Below, one piece after another: positions 1-9,839 of a stretch of 64,000 nt of DNA. A model generated the notes under the pieces. It made no database searches and was not told where the DNA came from. It saw nothing but the letters and a program-made list of their open reading frames with translations. The DNA is from Candidatus Neomarinimicrobiota bacterium (GTDB lineage Bacteria; Fidelibacterota; UBA2242; B5-G15), in contig JACDNV010000001.1 of NCBI GenBank assembly GCA_017656425.1, positions 186,001 to 250,000 of the forward strand, read 5' to 3'. Positions within the stretch are counted from its first letter, which is position 1, and the number at the start of each line of letters is the position of its first letter. The translations under genes and the position numbers were made by a program.

Positions 1-747
1 AAAATTTGGAATCCACAAACCTATCACAAGAGCTGTCCACGGTAATACAGGATGATCAGATGGTAAAATCATATGCAATTTATCCGAGTTTGCCTCAAAA
101 AAATTACCGAATCCACCCACAGTTTTTAGACCAAAAATTAACGTTATCAATCCACCAATTATAAGGCTTGATCCCAGAAACAAATCTGCCCACGCAACTG
201 CTTTTAAACCACCCCAAAAAGTATATATTGCTGCCACAATACCAACGAGCCACACTGCTCTGGTTAGAGTTATTTCTATTCCCAGAAACTTACTTCCTGC
301 AAACAATGTCTTTATTGTTAACGCTCCAGAATACAAGACTGAAGACACTAATACAAATACATAGATAATAACAGTGTAAGTTGCCATCAAATCTCTTGAG
401 GTTTTTGAATAACGGTATTCAAGAAATTCAGGATAGGTATATATTCCTGTTCGTAAAAAAGTTGGCAAGAAAAAAATAGCAATTATAACCATTGTAATTG
501 CCGCCATCCACTCATAGCTAGCAATTGCCAGTCCAGCCTCACCTGCACCCTGACCGGACATACCCACAAACTGCTCTGTAGATATATTAGCCGCAATCAT
601 AGATAACCCGATCAGTGGCCATATTAATCCTCTACCTGCTAAAAAGTATTCTTCCTCTGTCTTTTCTTTCCTACTTTTATACATACTATAAGCAACAACA
701 ACCAGGAAGAATAAAATGAAAATTAATGCATCAATAGCCGTAAACAT
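1..747 (-). CDS. Sodium/solute symporter (SSS family), C-terminus cut off by left window edge
   Basis: The reverse strand encodes 249 codons from ATG at 747 and stays open to the window edge, so only the N-terminal part is present. The product begins with a membrane segment (residues about 5-22), then a KTEEEYFLAGR-like stretch and the sequence ANISTEQFVGMSGQGAGEAG, which is typical of SGLT-type members of the SSS family in TM1 and TM2. At least six hydrophobic segments are visible. It should be a Na+-coupled inner-membrane transporter for a sugar or related solute. It begins 12 bp after the LacI-type regulator, so it is probably the last gene of a galT-lacI-symporter operon. Substrate is inferred from context (galactose, rhamnose or an oligosaccharide) and is not shown by sequence. 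Confidence 0.85.
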   Translation of the reverse strand, partial: MFTAIDALIFILFFLVVVAYSMYKSRKEKTEEEYFLAGRGLIWPLIGLSMIAANISTEQFVGMSGQGAGEAGLAIASYEWMAAITMVIIAIFFLPTFLRTGIYTYPEFLEYRYSKTSRDLMATYTVIIYVFVLVSSVLYSGALTIKTLFAGSKFLGIEITLTRAVWLVGIVAAIYTFWGGLKAVAWADLFLGSSLIIGGLITLIFGLKTVGGFGNFFEANSDKLHMILPSDHPVLPWTALVIGLWIPNF

Positions 748-759
748 ATATATCCTCGT

Positions 760-1770
760 TTAAGTTGTATCTCTGATTATTAGATGAGTCTTTAGTGTAA
801 TCACTTTGGATTCAGCCCTATATGTCCCTTCATTAATCATTCTAATTAAAACTTCGGCAGCTGTTTTTCCCAGATTATAAGCGGGTTGATCTACAGTTGT
901 CAAAGCAGGTTCGATCATTGCTGAAATAGGGTTATTGGAAAATCCAACAAAAGCTATATCACCAGGTATTCTATAACCCAATTTCTTCGCCTCCATGATG
1001 GCACCAATCGCTACAGGATCATTAACAGCAAATATCGCATCCAAATCAGGTACATTATTTATTAGAGTTATAAATCCACTTGCACCGTCGGTTTCATGCA
1101 TACCACCATAAACAACCATCTTATCATCTACACTAATATTATAAGCTCTCATTGCTTCTCTATAGCCTTCAGCTCTTTTCTTTGATATAGATAAGAATTT
1201 TGGTCCTGCCAAATGACATATTCTTTTATAACCTGATTTTATCAAATATTCTACCGCTTTATATGCGGCTTCAAAATCATCGACAGCTACTTTTGGAACA
1301 CTAACATCATCTATAACCCTATCAAAAAAGACAAAAGGAATTCCACTTTTAATAAGCATTTCGAAAGGCTTCCTATCCCTTGTTGTTTCAGAAATTGAAA
1401 TCAACAACCCTGCTACCCTGGTTTCAACAAGAACATTTATATTTATCTCTTCTCTTCTATAATCCTCATTAGATTTAGTCACAATAATTGCAAAACCCTC
1501 ACGATATGCAACTTCTTCAATACCACTAATCGCAGCAGAAAAAAAACGATGCTCTATCTCAGGCACTATAACCCCGATCAAATGGGTTCTTTTCATCTGT
1601 AGGCTTCTGGCAATTATATTCGGTTTATACTGTAGTTTATTTGCAAGTTCTTTTACCTTTCTTTTTGTCTCATCACTTATATAGGGATGATCTCTCAATG
1701 CTCGTGATACAGTCGATGGAGAAACCCCTAATTCTTTCGCTATATCCTTAATCGTTACTATCTTCTTCAT
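760..1770 (-). CDS. LacI-family transcriptional regulator, candidate master regulator of the pectin/rhamnose locus
   Basis: 336 residues, the usual LacI-family length. Residues 4-50 form the helix-turn-helix and hinge helix (VTIKDIAKELGVSPSTVSRA, then KPNIIARSLQ); the rest is a periplasmic-binding-protein-like sugar-sensing domain (LIGVIVPEIEHRFFSAAISG, the FVFFDR motif, and TTVDQP near the C-terminus). It lies 64 bp after galT and 12 bp before the symporter, all on the minus strand. It is the only LacI-family gene in the window, and five LacI-type palindromes sit at the promoters of the five surrounding units. I infer that it represses them and its own operon until a sugar ligand, probably rhamnose- or galactose-derived, is bound. 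The ligand cannot be read from the sequence. Confidence 0.93.
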   Translation of the reverse strand: MKKIVTIKDIAKELGVSPSTVSRALRDHPYISDETKRKVKELANKLQYKPNIIARSLQMKRTHLIGVIVPEIEHRFFSAAISGIEEVAYREGFAIIVTKSNEDYRREEININVLVETRVAGLLISISETTRDRKPFEMLIKSGIPFVFFDRVIDDVSVPKVAVDDFEAAYKAVEYLIKSGYKRICHLAGPKFLSISKKRAEGYREAMRAYNISVDDKMVVYGGMHETDGASGFITLINNVPDLDAIFAVNDPVAIGAIMEAKKLGYRIPGDIAFVGFSNNPISAMIEPALTTVDQPAYNLGKTAAEVLIRMINEGTYRAESKVITLKTHLIIRDTT

Positions 1771-1834
1771 TTCTTATTAACAAATTTCACATAAATATTA
1801 AATATATTAAATAAAACTATTAAATCAAAAATTA

Positions 1835-2881
1835 TTATTTTTCCTTATAATGTTTAGTTGATAAACTTTTTAATCTTTTTGTGCTCTCTTCAGCCGTCAG
1901 ATCTCTCTGTGGCTCACTTAGCATTTCATATCCCACCATAAATTTTTTAATTGTTGCAGATCGAAGTAGTGGAGGATAAAAATGCATATGAAAATGCCAT
2001 TCTGGATATTCCATTGAATCAGTTGGACAATTATGCATACCTGCAGAATAGGGAAAAGGTATATTAAATAGATTGTCGTATTTTATAGTTATCAATTTTA
2101 ATATCTCGGCAAAATGTAAGATCTCTTTATTATTAAATTCACCTATGCTGGGAATATGTCTTTTTGAAACAATCATAACCTCATATGGCCAGATAGCCCA
2201 AAAGGGTACAAGAACCACAAAACTATCATTTTCAACAACTATCCTTTGATCCAATTTCAACTCAGTCTCCAAATAATCACATAGTAAGCATCTCTTTTTG
2301 CCGTGGAAATATCCCCTTTGTCTCACAAGCTCTTTATAGGGTTCTACCGGTATTGAAGACTGTGCCCAAATCTGACCATGTGGGTGAGGATTACTACATC
2401 CCATAATCTCACCCTTATTCTCAAATATAGTTATATATTTTATTTCGGGGATTTCAGCTATTTCTTCATACTGTTTTTTCCATTCTTCCACCAAATTTAT
2501 CAAATACTTTGAGTCAAGTTCAGGTAATGTTTTATTATGGAAATGAGAGAAACATACTACTCGGCACAAACCAATTTCACCTTTCGCAAACAATACTTCA
2601 CTATGGCTAAATGAATCGATTCTTTTTTTATTCATTAATAGAGCGGGGAAGTCATTATCAAAAACAAACACACCTTTATAATCCGGATTGATTCTCCCGC
2701 CAGCTCTTTTATTTCCTGGACAGAGGTAACAATCCGGATCATATTCAGGAAGTTCTTCAGGAGGTGGTTGTTCTACCCTACCTACCCATGGTCTTTGTAG
2801 TCTGTGAGGAGATACGAGCACCCAATCTCCCGTTAATAGATTTAATCTTCTATGTGCCGATTGAAAAAACTCCATACTCAT
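1835..2881 (-). CDS. galT: Galactose-1-phosphate uridylyltransferase
   Basis: A HIT-superfamily nucleotidyl transferase of the Leloir pathway: it exchanges UDP between UDP-glucose and galactose-1-phosphate in the cytoplasm. The N-terminal RRLNLLTGDWVLVSPHR, paired zinc-site cysteines in CYLCPGN, the active-site HPHGQ motif and the C-terminal WHFHMHFYPP are all present. I place the start at ATG 2881 (348 residues) because an upstream in-frame TTG at 2902 falls inside the predicted operator and transcription start. A second ATG lies at 2875; neither has a strong Shine-Dalgarno. It heads the galT-lacI-symporter operon. No galK or galE is visible, so galactose released by the GH2 enzyme would need a kinase from elsewhere. 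Confidence 0.93.
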   Translation of the reverse strand: MSMEFFQSAHRRLNLLTGDWVLVSPHRLQRPWVGRVEQPPPEELPEYDPDCYLCPGNKRAGGRINPDYKGVFVFDNDFPALLMNKKRIDSFSHSEVLFAKGEIGLCRVVCFSHFHNKTLPELDSKYLINLVEEWKKQYEEIAEIPEIKYITIFENKGEIMGCSNPHPHGQIWAQSSIPVEPYKELVRQRGYFHGKKRCLLCDYLETELKLDQRIVVENDSFVVLVPFWAIWPYEVMIVSKRHIPSIGEFNNKEILHFAEILKLITIKYDNLFNIPFPYSAGMHNCPTDSMEYPEWHFHMHFYPPLLRSATIKKFMVGYEMLSEPQRDLTAEESTKRLKSLSTKHYKEK

Positions 2882-2899
2882 CTTAAATGACTCAGTGAA

Positions 2900-2939
2900 C
2901 AAACGTTTGCAATTTATCCCTTCCGTAATATAAATGCAA
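2900..2939 (-). promoter_or_regulatory. galT operon promoter with LacI-type operator
   Basis: On the minus strand: -35 TTGCAT (2939-2934), a 17-bp spacer, -10 TAAATT (2916-2911), then the perfect palindrome CAAACGTTTG (2909-2900) covering the expected transcription start. The same order, including an identical -10, occurs at 14544-14582. Position and symmetry suit repression by a LacI-family protein. The binding protein is inferred. Confidence 0.72.
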
Positions 2940-3041
2940 TTATTTTATATGTGATTAAACGGTTTTGATCCCGTTTTATCCTATGTATCGATAACCATTT
3001 CCGTCCCGATAAATCTCCCCCCGATTATCCAGTGTGTTATG

Positions 3042-4625
3042 CTATCTCTTTATTTCTAAAACAATTACCGACTTAGAAGGAACGTCAACAACCACAGTAT
3101 TATTTTTTACTTTAAAATCTCTGAATACCGTTGGTTTAACATTATCAGGGTTATCAAAAGTATTATGAGAATTCATTTCCTTTGCAGTCAAAACTTTCCC
3201 GCTTACCTCTTTAACAGATTTAACTCCTCTCAGCTCTATCAAAAGCTCTTTTTTGTTTTTTGGATCTAAATTACATAATGTTATATGTATTAAACCATTA
3301 TCATCTTTCGATGCCGAAGAATTCAGCGATGGTATTGATTTCCCATCATAGGTGTATTCTTCGCAACTTAATTCATTTAATAGCAATGTAGCATCCTGAT
3401 GTACCTTATACATATCAAAAACATGGTAAGTGGGGGTGAGAATCATCTTATCCCCTTTTGTTAAAAATAGAGCCTGTAGTACATTTACAAGTTGTGCAAT
3501 ATTAGCCATTTTCACTCGTTCACAGTGATTATTAAAAATGTCTAAGTTTATCCCTGCTACAATTGCATCTCTGATTGTATTTTGTTGATATAGAAAGCTT
3601 GGATTTGTACCAGGTTCGACATTGTACCATGTTCCCCATTCATCTACCATCAAACCGATTCTTCTATCAGGATCATATCTATCCATTATTGCTGAATGAC
3701 GTTTGATTATATCATCCATTCTCAGCGTTCTCTCCAGAATTCCAAACCAGTGATATTCAGTAAAATCAGTTGCTGACCCTTTATTTGACCAGCTTTCAAA
3801 AACTGTATAATAATGTAGTGAAACTGCTTGGATAGACTTTCGTGCTCTACCATCTCTCATTATGGTTTCCATCCAGTGGTAATTAGAAGAGTTTGGACCA
3901 CATGCTATTCTAGTTATACCAACGCCATAGTCTCTGACGTATGTGGCGAATCTTTTCAGTAGGTCCACATAGTATTCGGCTGTCATATTTCCGCCGCATC
4001 CCCAATTTTCATTTCCAATACCCCAAAATTTAACATTCCATGGTTTTTCTCTCCCATTTTTTCTTCTAAGATTTGCCATGGGGCTATTGCCATCAAAATT
4101 TACATACTCAACCCAATCGGCAAGCTCCTTTACAGTACCACTACCCACATTGCCACTTATATATGCATCGCAACCGACTTCTTCACAAAAATTCAAAAAC
4201 TCATGGGTTCCAAAATGATTGTCTTCAATAACCTCTCCCCAGAAAATATTTATCATTGGTGGCCTTAACTCTCTAGGGCCGATACCATCCATCCAATGAT
4301 AGGTATCAGCAAAACACCCTCCAGGCCATCGTATCACAGGTGCTTTTATTTTTTTCAAAGCCTCTATAATATCCTTCCTTACTCCACCAATATTTGGAAC
4401 ATTACTACTCTCTCCTACCCATAGACCATCATAAATACATCTCCCCAGATGCTCAGCGAAATGTCCATAAATGTACCTGCTAATTTTGCCCTTTTCGATA
4501 TCAACATTTACAATCAGCTTATTGGGATAATCCTTAGAATAAATAAGGATTGTATTAAATACTAAAATTAAACTTACGATAATAATTTTTTGCAAAATGA
4601 TTTTCACTTCATTTTTTAAAGCCAT
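3042..4625 (-). CDS. Alpha-L-arabinofuranosidase, GH51, exported
   Basis: 527 residues, a normal GH51 length. An N-terminal hydrophobic segment (about residues 10-30) is a probable signal peptide. The (beta/alpha)8 catalytic domain shows the family signatures [32 protein letters not shown], the acid/base Glu206 in GIGNENWG and the nucleophile Glu329 in MVDEWGTW. A beta-sandwich domain follows. It should release terminal arabinofuranose from arabinan or arabinogalactan side chains of pectin, in the periplasm. The ATG has a strong AGGAGG site, and the gene lies 24 bp after the GH106 gene as the last member of the minus-strand hydrolase operon. Confidence 0.92.
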   Translation of the reverse strand: MALKNEVKIILQKIIIVSLILVFNTILIYSKDYPNKLIVNVDIEKGKISRYIYGHFAEHLGRCIYDGLWVGESSNVPNIGGVRKDIIEALKKIKAPVIRWPGGCFADTYHWMDGIGPRELRPPMINIFWGEVIEDNHFGTHEFLNFCEEVGCDAYISGNVGSGTVKELADWVEYVNFDGNSPMANLRRKNGREKPWNVKFWGIGNENWGCGGNMTAEYYVDLLKRFATYVRDYGVGITRIACGPNSSNYHWMETIMRDGRARKSIQAVSLHYYTVFESWSNKGSATDFTEYHWFGILERTLRMDDIIKRHSAIMDRYDPDRRIGLMVDEWGTWYNVEPGTNPSFLYQQNTIRDAIVAGINLDIFNNHCERVKMANIAQLVNVLQALFLTKGDKMILTPTYHVFDMYKVHQDATLLLNELSCEEYTYDGKSIPSLNSSASKDDNGLIHITLCNLDPKNKKELLIELRGVKSVKEVSGKVLTAKEMNSHNTFDNPDNVKPTVFRDFKVKNNTVVVDVPSKSVIVLEIKR

Positions 4626-4649
4626 AGTATCCTCCTATTCTTTTTATTC

Positions 4650-7517
4650 TCATGGTTTAATTTCTTCTGCTGGAAATATCCTCACAGGACCTAAAAGTCC
4701 TGATTCGACAGGTTTCCAATGTTTTGCCGTAAATAGCCTATCTTGCCCCATATTCTCTCTTCTTCGTGGTGGGAAATTAATATTATAAAACTTTTTCCAA
4801 ATTATCCCGTTCCTATCAAGATATGCTATACCATTTGCCATCAAATTGGTTACTTCAATTTCAAGAAGATTATTCTCCTTTAACATTTTAGAATCTATTA
4901 AAATTTCAAATGGTGGCATTATTAACGTAGCTACCTCATTACCATTTATAAACACCCTTGCAGTTTCTTTCACTTTTCCCAGGCTAAGAACAAGATATTT
5001 TTGTTTAATAGCTGGCTTTTTAAATCTGATTTGATATTTTGCAACACCTGAAAAGGAAGCCCATAGTGTATCCGGAAGGAGATGCCAAGATTTTAGTTCT
5101 TCTAACTCCAGCCTTTCAGGAAATACAGGGTTACCTTCTATCGGAGTTAATAACCATTTACCTCTTATTTCAATAGTATCGTCTTTACTTTTAGTAAAAA
5201 ATTTATAATCTCTAACATTCACTTTTCTATTATAAGTTCTTATTATAACTGATTCTCCAGGATTCAAGGATAAAAATACTTCATCCATACCATTATGTTT
5301 CTTTTTCAAGCTGCCAAATCTTCCACTCATCGGATTAAATAAAACTACGGATCTACCACCATAGGCTATAGGTATAAAATCCTCTTCCTTTTTTTCTTCA
5401 TTATTAACAATGAAGTATATAAAGCCACCCCGTATTTTTTTTCTAATAAAAGATAAACCAAATTTATGTAAAGCTTCTGATTTATAATCAAGCAATCTTA
5501 GAACTGAATCCGCAGGAACTGAACTAATTACTACACGCCCTTTCCCTGAATTATACATCTTATAACCAGCAAAATCAGTAAGTTCCGCTTCTATTTCATT
5601 TTTAATTTTCTCAAATTCTATGGTTTTGCTTTTATAGTTATCAAATCCTGATACTTTTTCTGGCAAACTTTTATTAAAGATTACCGTACAGCCTTCATTC
5701 GCCAGGCTTAAAATTTTTTTAAAAGTATTAAAATTAATATACTTACAATAAGGAACTATAATCGCCTTATAATTGCAACCCTTTGTTTTAATTTCTCCTC
5801 TACTCTCCTTGGCTTTTTGTAATAGTCTATCAGAAATATAATCGAAAGTATAACCATTTTTATATAATGATTCAGAGACATTATAAAAATCCGAACCTTC
5901 ATAATCTTTTATCTCACCAGAAAAATGTACCAATAAACCTCTTGACATTTTTGACCAAAAATCATGAATAGGATAATATACAAGCACATCTGATGAGGGT
6001 TTTCCGATCTGTAAAAAAGACTGCACCCTAGTAACATATTCATTCAACTTATTAAAATGAGTCCAGAAAGGATTGGATGGAGAGAAATTTACAGATGCAT
6101 AAAATAGCCATCCCGGCCATTCTTCTTCGAGAGGTGAATAAGTAGTCCCATGGTAAAATATGTGATTTATTCCTCCAAGAAAAAATAAATCGACACATTT
6201 TTTAACATCACCAAGAGTAGTTAAAAAATGTTCATTAAGCCATGTTGCAGCCTCAGCTGAAGTTAATTTTTTACCAGTAATGTTAGATGCCGAGGAGGCA
6301 AATTTAAATCTAAATATCTCATTACCCTCCGTTTCAGGTATATCACTATTTGCATAAAGATCTATTATATTCGCTGGAGAGCCATGTGCCTGGTTTCTTA
6401 CAATGGATTTTTTTGAATGAGCCCACATTTTCCAGTTCAATGTAAACTCATCCAACAATAAATCAGAGATAGTTTCTCGATAGTCACAAAGTATTCTTTC
6501 TTTTTCTTCTGTAGTATCTTTGCCGAAAAATATATTTAAACACTTTTCGAGTTTATAACCTCTTCTATTTTTGAACTCTTTTAAAAAATTCCTTGTCCAG
6601 TTTGATTCACCAACCGCATCATCAACTTCATAAGAATCATTAAAAAATGCTCTTACATAAGGTTTTTTAACACTTTTTAAAGCTTCATTGAATTTAGAAA
6701 GATAATTGTACAGTGCATTTTTATTAAAATGATCAATAACAAATCCTTCACCCCCTGGTGCAGCTCTTTCAACCATTTTACCATGCCATCCGAGAAATAG
6801 AGCATAAATTGACCAATCACCTTCCGGTACTTTCCATTTTAACACACCATCTATATCAACACTATCAGTTAAATCTATATAGTTAGTATCAAATAATGCC
6901 ACAATAGAAACAATTGGCAGACTTACTGGGAAACGTACCTGCTCAAGAGATAGTTCCTGTAAATTTTCATTCATTGAAATTGGTCTTTTGATATCCTTTA
7001 TATCCTTTATATCCAATCGCTTATATATCGCTCTAATAAGGGGGCTTTGTATATATTTTATAGTATCCAAAAAAGTTGTACCCCCACGGGCTTTATACAT
7101 TTTCAAAGCAATATACCTTGCTGCATCATCTTCTCCAACCCACGGTCCGCCAAATGGCCAGCCCGTACCAGTCGCCATATCCAATCCAAGATTGTACTTT
7201 TTCGCTAGCTTTAGCGTAAATTTAAAAATTTCGATCCATTCATTTGATAAATAAGGTATAAATTTCTCTTCATATCCATGGACGCCATAGATAGGAGTAA
7301 GCTCAAGACCTCCTAAACCGACTTCGGCATACATTTTCATCAATTTTTCCAGATTTTCTCTGTCAACAGCACTACCCATCCACCACCACCGTGACCATGG
7401 TTTTGTTTCTTTTTTAACCTCAGGCCATCTTACGATGTAATATTTCTCACAAAAATAAAGCCAAATTGTCAATAACGACAACAGTGTAAAAATTATAACT
7501 AAGACTTTCTTTTTCAT
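4650..7517 (-). CDS. Alpha-L-rhamnosidase, GH106
   Basis: 955 residues. An N-terminal hydrophobic stretch (residues 3-22) is a signal peptide or anchor. The sequence then follows the GH106 pattern: KPWSRWWWMGSAVDRENL near residue 40, a GLGGLELTPIYG stretch, DMATGTGWPFGGPWV, AFFNDSYEVDD, and the C-terminal galactose-binding-like fold (VARVFINGNEVATL-like, GLLGPVRI). GH106 enzymes remove alpha-linked rhamnose from rhamnogalacturonans. It lies 23 bp after the six-hairpin gene and 24 bp before GH51, within one operon. A 9-nt unit repeated three times (about 6990-7016) encodes Asp-Ile-Lys triplets and keeps the frame. The family call is by motif recognition only. Confidence 0.87.
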   Translation of the reverse strand: MKKKVLVIIFTLLSLLTIWLYFCEKYYIVRWPEVKKETKPWSRWWWMGSAVDRENLEKLMKMYAEVGLGGLELTPIYGVHGYEEKFIPYLSNEWIEIFKFTLKLAKKYNLGLDMATGTGWPFGGPWVGEDDAARYIALKMYKARGGTTFLDTIKYIQSPLIRAIYKRLDIKDIKDIKRPISMNENLQELSLEQVRFPVSLPIVSIVALFDTNYIDLTDSVDIDGVLKWKVPEGDWSIYALFLGWHGKMVERAAPGGEGFVIDHFNKNALYNYLSKFNEALKSVKKPYVRAFFNDSYEVDDAVGESNWTRNFLKEFKNRRGYKLEKCLNIFFGKDTTEEKERILCDYRETISDLLLDEFTLNWKMWAHSKKSIVRNQAHGSPANIIDLYANSDIPETEGNEIFRFKFASSASNITGKKLTSAEAATWLNEHFLTTLGDVKKCVDLFFLGGINHIFYHGTTYSPLEEEWPGWLFYASVNFSPSNPFWTHFNKLNEYVTRVQSFLQIGKPSSDVLVYYPIHDFWSKMSRGLLVHFSGEIKDYEGSDFYNVSESLYKNGYTFDYISDRLLQKAKESRGEIKTKGCNYKAIIVPYCKYINFNTFKKILSLANEGCTVIFNKSLPEKVSGFDNYKSKTIEFEKIKNEIEAELTDFAGYKMYNSGKGRVVISSVPADSVLRLLDYKSEALHKFGLSFIRKKIRGGFIYFIVNNEEKKEEDFIPIAYGGRSVVLFNPMSGRFGSLKKKHNGMDEVFLSLNPGESVIIRTYNRKVNVRDYKFFTKSKDDTIEIRGKWLLTPIEGNPVFPERLELEELKSWHLLPDTLWASFSGVAKYQIRFKKPAIKQKYLVLSLGKVKETARVFINGNEVATLIMPPFEILIDSKMLKENNLLEIEVTNLMANGIAYLDRNGIIWKKFYNINFPPRRRENMGQDRLFTAKHWKPVESGLLGPVRIFPAEEIKP

Positions 7518-7540
7518 TTTTTCTCCAAAAATTGAACCTA

Positions 7541-9652
7541 TTATGGAAACCTTTTAAATCCTTCACATTTTACATCCCAGTCACCGTCATCGGGGAAACC
7601 TGGTGCCGAAGTATCTGGAGCACCATCCCATCCACCAGCCATCATAGCAATAGCAGTCAATAGACCTCCATTCCCAGGCAAATAAATAGGTAACCTATTT
7701 TCTTGATAATTGTGTCCATTTACTAAGTATCTATTTTTTGGAGTATTCATTAAAAGAGCTTTAATAGCAAGCTCTTTCTCTCCTAACCTTGCAGCTGTCA
7801 TAGCAATCAATGGATAATCCCAGCCCCATGTCGTCACCCAGTTCCAATTTTCAAAAACCTTTTTCAAAGTTTTTCCCATGAGTTTTTCATCAATTCCTTC
7901 TCCAGGCAACATGCCTAAAGCACCAAGAACTGTTGGATGATCCCTTGTATGCCATGGATCGTCTAAAGTAGGCTCTTCCGTCTCCACATTTTGGTAATAT
8001 TTGTCTTTATAAACTGGATATGGAGACAATTTTTCTAAAACATTAACCCATTTATCAGGTACCTTCATTCCTAATCTTTTCTTCCATTCTATTGCTACCT
8101 TTAGCCCATATCTCCAATAAGCAAGTTCAAATGTCGGATTAATTGTTTCCTCCGGTTTATATACTTCCTGAGCTGGAATCAAAGGCGGGCCTAAAATATA
8201 CTCATCTCTATTCGAATCATACCTGGCATAAGAGGCTAAAAAATCAGCCGTCTGGAAAACTAAGTCTTTATATTTTTCCAAAATCCTCTTCTCTTTATAA
8301 TACCTATACAATAATTCTGAATAATAAATTATATGCGGTTGTTGCCAAATGAGGAAAACACCCACACTTGAAGGGCTTTCTCTACCACATGATCCAACCA
8401 TCTTGGGCCATCTGACACCTTCATACCCCTGCCTGATTGCTTTTTTTCTGGCTTCCGGTAATATTTTGAAGTACCAATCTAAGCTCCTCTCCAAGAGTTC
8501 TGGTCTCCCCCAAAGGACAAAATGAACAGCATGCCACCAATGCATTTCAAGGTGAAATTTGCCAAACCAGCTGGTACAGGTTAACCCTGTCTCCTGGGGA
8601 GGAAGGTTACCCGAACACTGGATTGCCGTCAAATATTGAGATAATATCACCCTTCTTTCAAGTTCTTTTGCTTCAGGAGACTTACAGTTTGCAAAATCTA
8701 TGAAGGCTCCTTTATTCCAGTAATTTCTCCACCACGATGAGATTTCATTGAAAAATCTATCTGCCGATTTAATATTAAGTTCTTCTGGATACTCAGCAGA
8801 AAAATTAACCAGTAACTCAAATTTTTCCCCCTTTTCGGGAATCAATAAAAACTCATGCTTATCAATTCGTTCAAATATGCCTTTGTCAAACTTAATAAGA
8901 ACAAAATAGGTTATAGAATCCAATTCCCTTTTAAGCAGGATTCTATCTTTCAATTCTTTTAAAATTACAGTAGAATGCTTTTCAGGACTGTCCCAATCGC
9001 AACCGGTTTTGCCCCATTTTAAAGAGGCGTAGGGAAATGAAAACAAAATACAAGGGGGATTTTTTTCAATCAAATCGCCTTTCATTTCAGTAACAATAAT
9101 ATCCTTGCTTGGAGATACACCAGTTTTTACAAAAACTCTTTCACCATTTAATTTATAATTACTTTCTATTATACCACTCCATAAATTCAACTTCTGATGG
9201 ATATTGGTTACCTCCCCTCTCTTTATCTCTACTACACCATTACGAAAGTGGCATAGTCCAATCCTACCAAGATGGAATCTATGGGGATTCGCTCTGAGCC
9301 ATGCACCCGCTTCTGTTTTCTGTTTGGAAGCATAGCTTACTTTCCTCCCGTCAACATCAAAGTATTCAAAAGTATCCTCCAGCTCATAACCTCCTTTTAA
9401 TTTATTCCAGCCCCAGTTGGAAAATGTACCTAGTGGTATACCCTTTGAATAATAATCAAAAAATGTCTGAAATCCTGTTACATCAACAGTAAAAGCAAAA
9501 TTACCATTGCCCACTGTCAAAGGACTAAGGCTATCTATTCTTGTAATTATAGGGTTATTCCTACTTACAACCTCATAACGATTTATTTTCTCCTCTCCGC
9601 AATAATTGAGTAGCAAAAAGACTAAAATAGAATAAATACATCTGTTACGCAT
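7541..9652 (-). CDS. Unclassified six-hairpin (alpha/alpha)6 glycosidase-like exported protein
   Basis: I chose ATG 9652 because it has an AGGA site and starts directly with an export signal (RNRCIYSILVFLLLNYC, possibly a weak lipobox). It then overlaps the preceding 63-residue gene by 8 bp, a sign of translational coupling. The product of about 703 residues has an N-terminal beta-sandwich-like half containing LTVGNGNFAFTVDVTGFQTF and a helical half with MHWWHAVHFVLWGRPELLERSL, WPKMVGSCGRESP and the C-terminal LPGNGGLLTAIAMMAGGWDG. This layout resembles the GH65/GH95-like six-hairpin superfamily, but I cannot assign a GH family. Its place between a permease and GH106 suggests a periplasmic exo-acting hydrolase on a pectin oligosaccharide. 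Confidence 0.75.
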   Translation of the reverse strand: MRNRCIYSILVFLLLNYCGEEKINRYEVVSRNNPIITRIDSLSPLTVGNGNFAFTVDVTGFQTFFDYYSKGIPLGTFSNWGWNKLKGGYELEDTFEYFDVDGRKVSYASKQKTEAGAWLRANPHRFHLGRIGLCHFRNGVVEIKRGEVTNIHQKLNLWSGIIESNYKLNGERVFVKTGVSPSKDIIVTEMKGDLIEKNPPCILFSFPYASLKWGKTGCDWDSPEKHSTVILKELKDRILLKRELDSITYFVLIKFDKGIFERIDKHEFLLIPEKGEKFELLVNFSAEYPEELNIKSADRFFNEISSWWRNYWNKGAFIDFANCKSPEAKELERRVILSQYLTAIQCSGNLPPQETGLTCTSWFGKFHLEMHWWHAVHFVLWGRPELLERSLDWYFKILPEARKKAIRQGYEGVRWPKMVGSCGRESPSSVGVFLIWQQPHIIYYSELLYRYYKEKRILEKYKDLVFQTADFLASYARYDSNRDEYILGPPLIPAQEVYKPEETINPTFELAYWRYGLKVAIEWKKRLGMKVPDKWVNVLEKLSPYPVYKDKYYQNVETEEPTLDDPWHTRDHPTVLGALGMLPGEGIDEKLMGKTLKKVFENWNWVTTWGWDYPLIAMTAARLGEKELAIKALLMNTPKNRYLVNGHNYQENRLPIYLPGNGGLLTAIAMMAGGWDGAPDTSAPGFPDDGDWDVKCEGFKRFP

Positions 9653-9836
9653 TTTCCTGGACTCCGTTTGTCTTCTCCTTATTAATCCAGAAAGGTGATG
9701 TAGCAAACCATAGAATAGTGCCTATTATCATTAGATTCTTATTAACTTCAAGAGAAATGATACCTGCAAAAACGAAAAAAGAGGGAATGACCGTTAAAAT
9801 AAGCCCTGCAAATGATAAAATTTTTAATACTAACAT
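9645..9836 (-). CDS. Small two-helix membrane protein coupled to the permease
   Basis: 63 residues with two hydrophobic segments (about residues 3-27 and 33-49) and a short charged tail (NKEKTNGVQENA). It starts 3 bp after the NCS1-type permease stop and overlaps the next gene by 8 bp, so it is almost certainly translated as part of the operon. No family is recognised. The tight placement suggests a small accessory subunit or stabiliser of the permease, an inference from position only. Confidence 0.65.
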   Translation of the reverse strand: MLVLKILSFAGLILTVIPSFFVFAGIISLEVNKNLMIIGTILWFATSPFWINKEKTNGVQENA

Positions 9837-9839
9837 AAT

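Noticed and set aside
2956-2976. Hairpin AAACGG / CCGTTT after the GH51 gene as a terminator
   Set aside because: Only six AT-rich pairs and no T-run on the minus strand. It could equally be a second regulator half-site upstream of the galT promoter, but support is too thin.
6990-7016. Three tandem copies of a 9-bp unit
   Set aside because: In frame with GH106 and encodes a harmless Asp-Ile-Lys repeat in a loop; no sign of a mobile or regulatory element.
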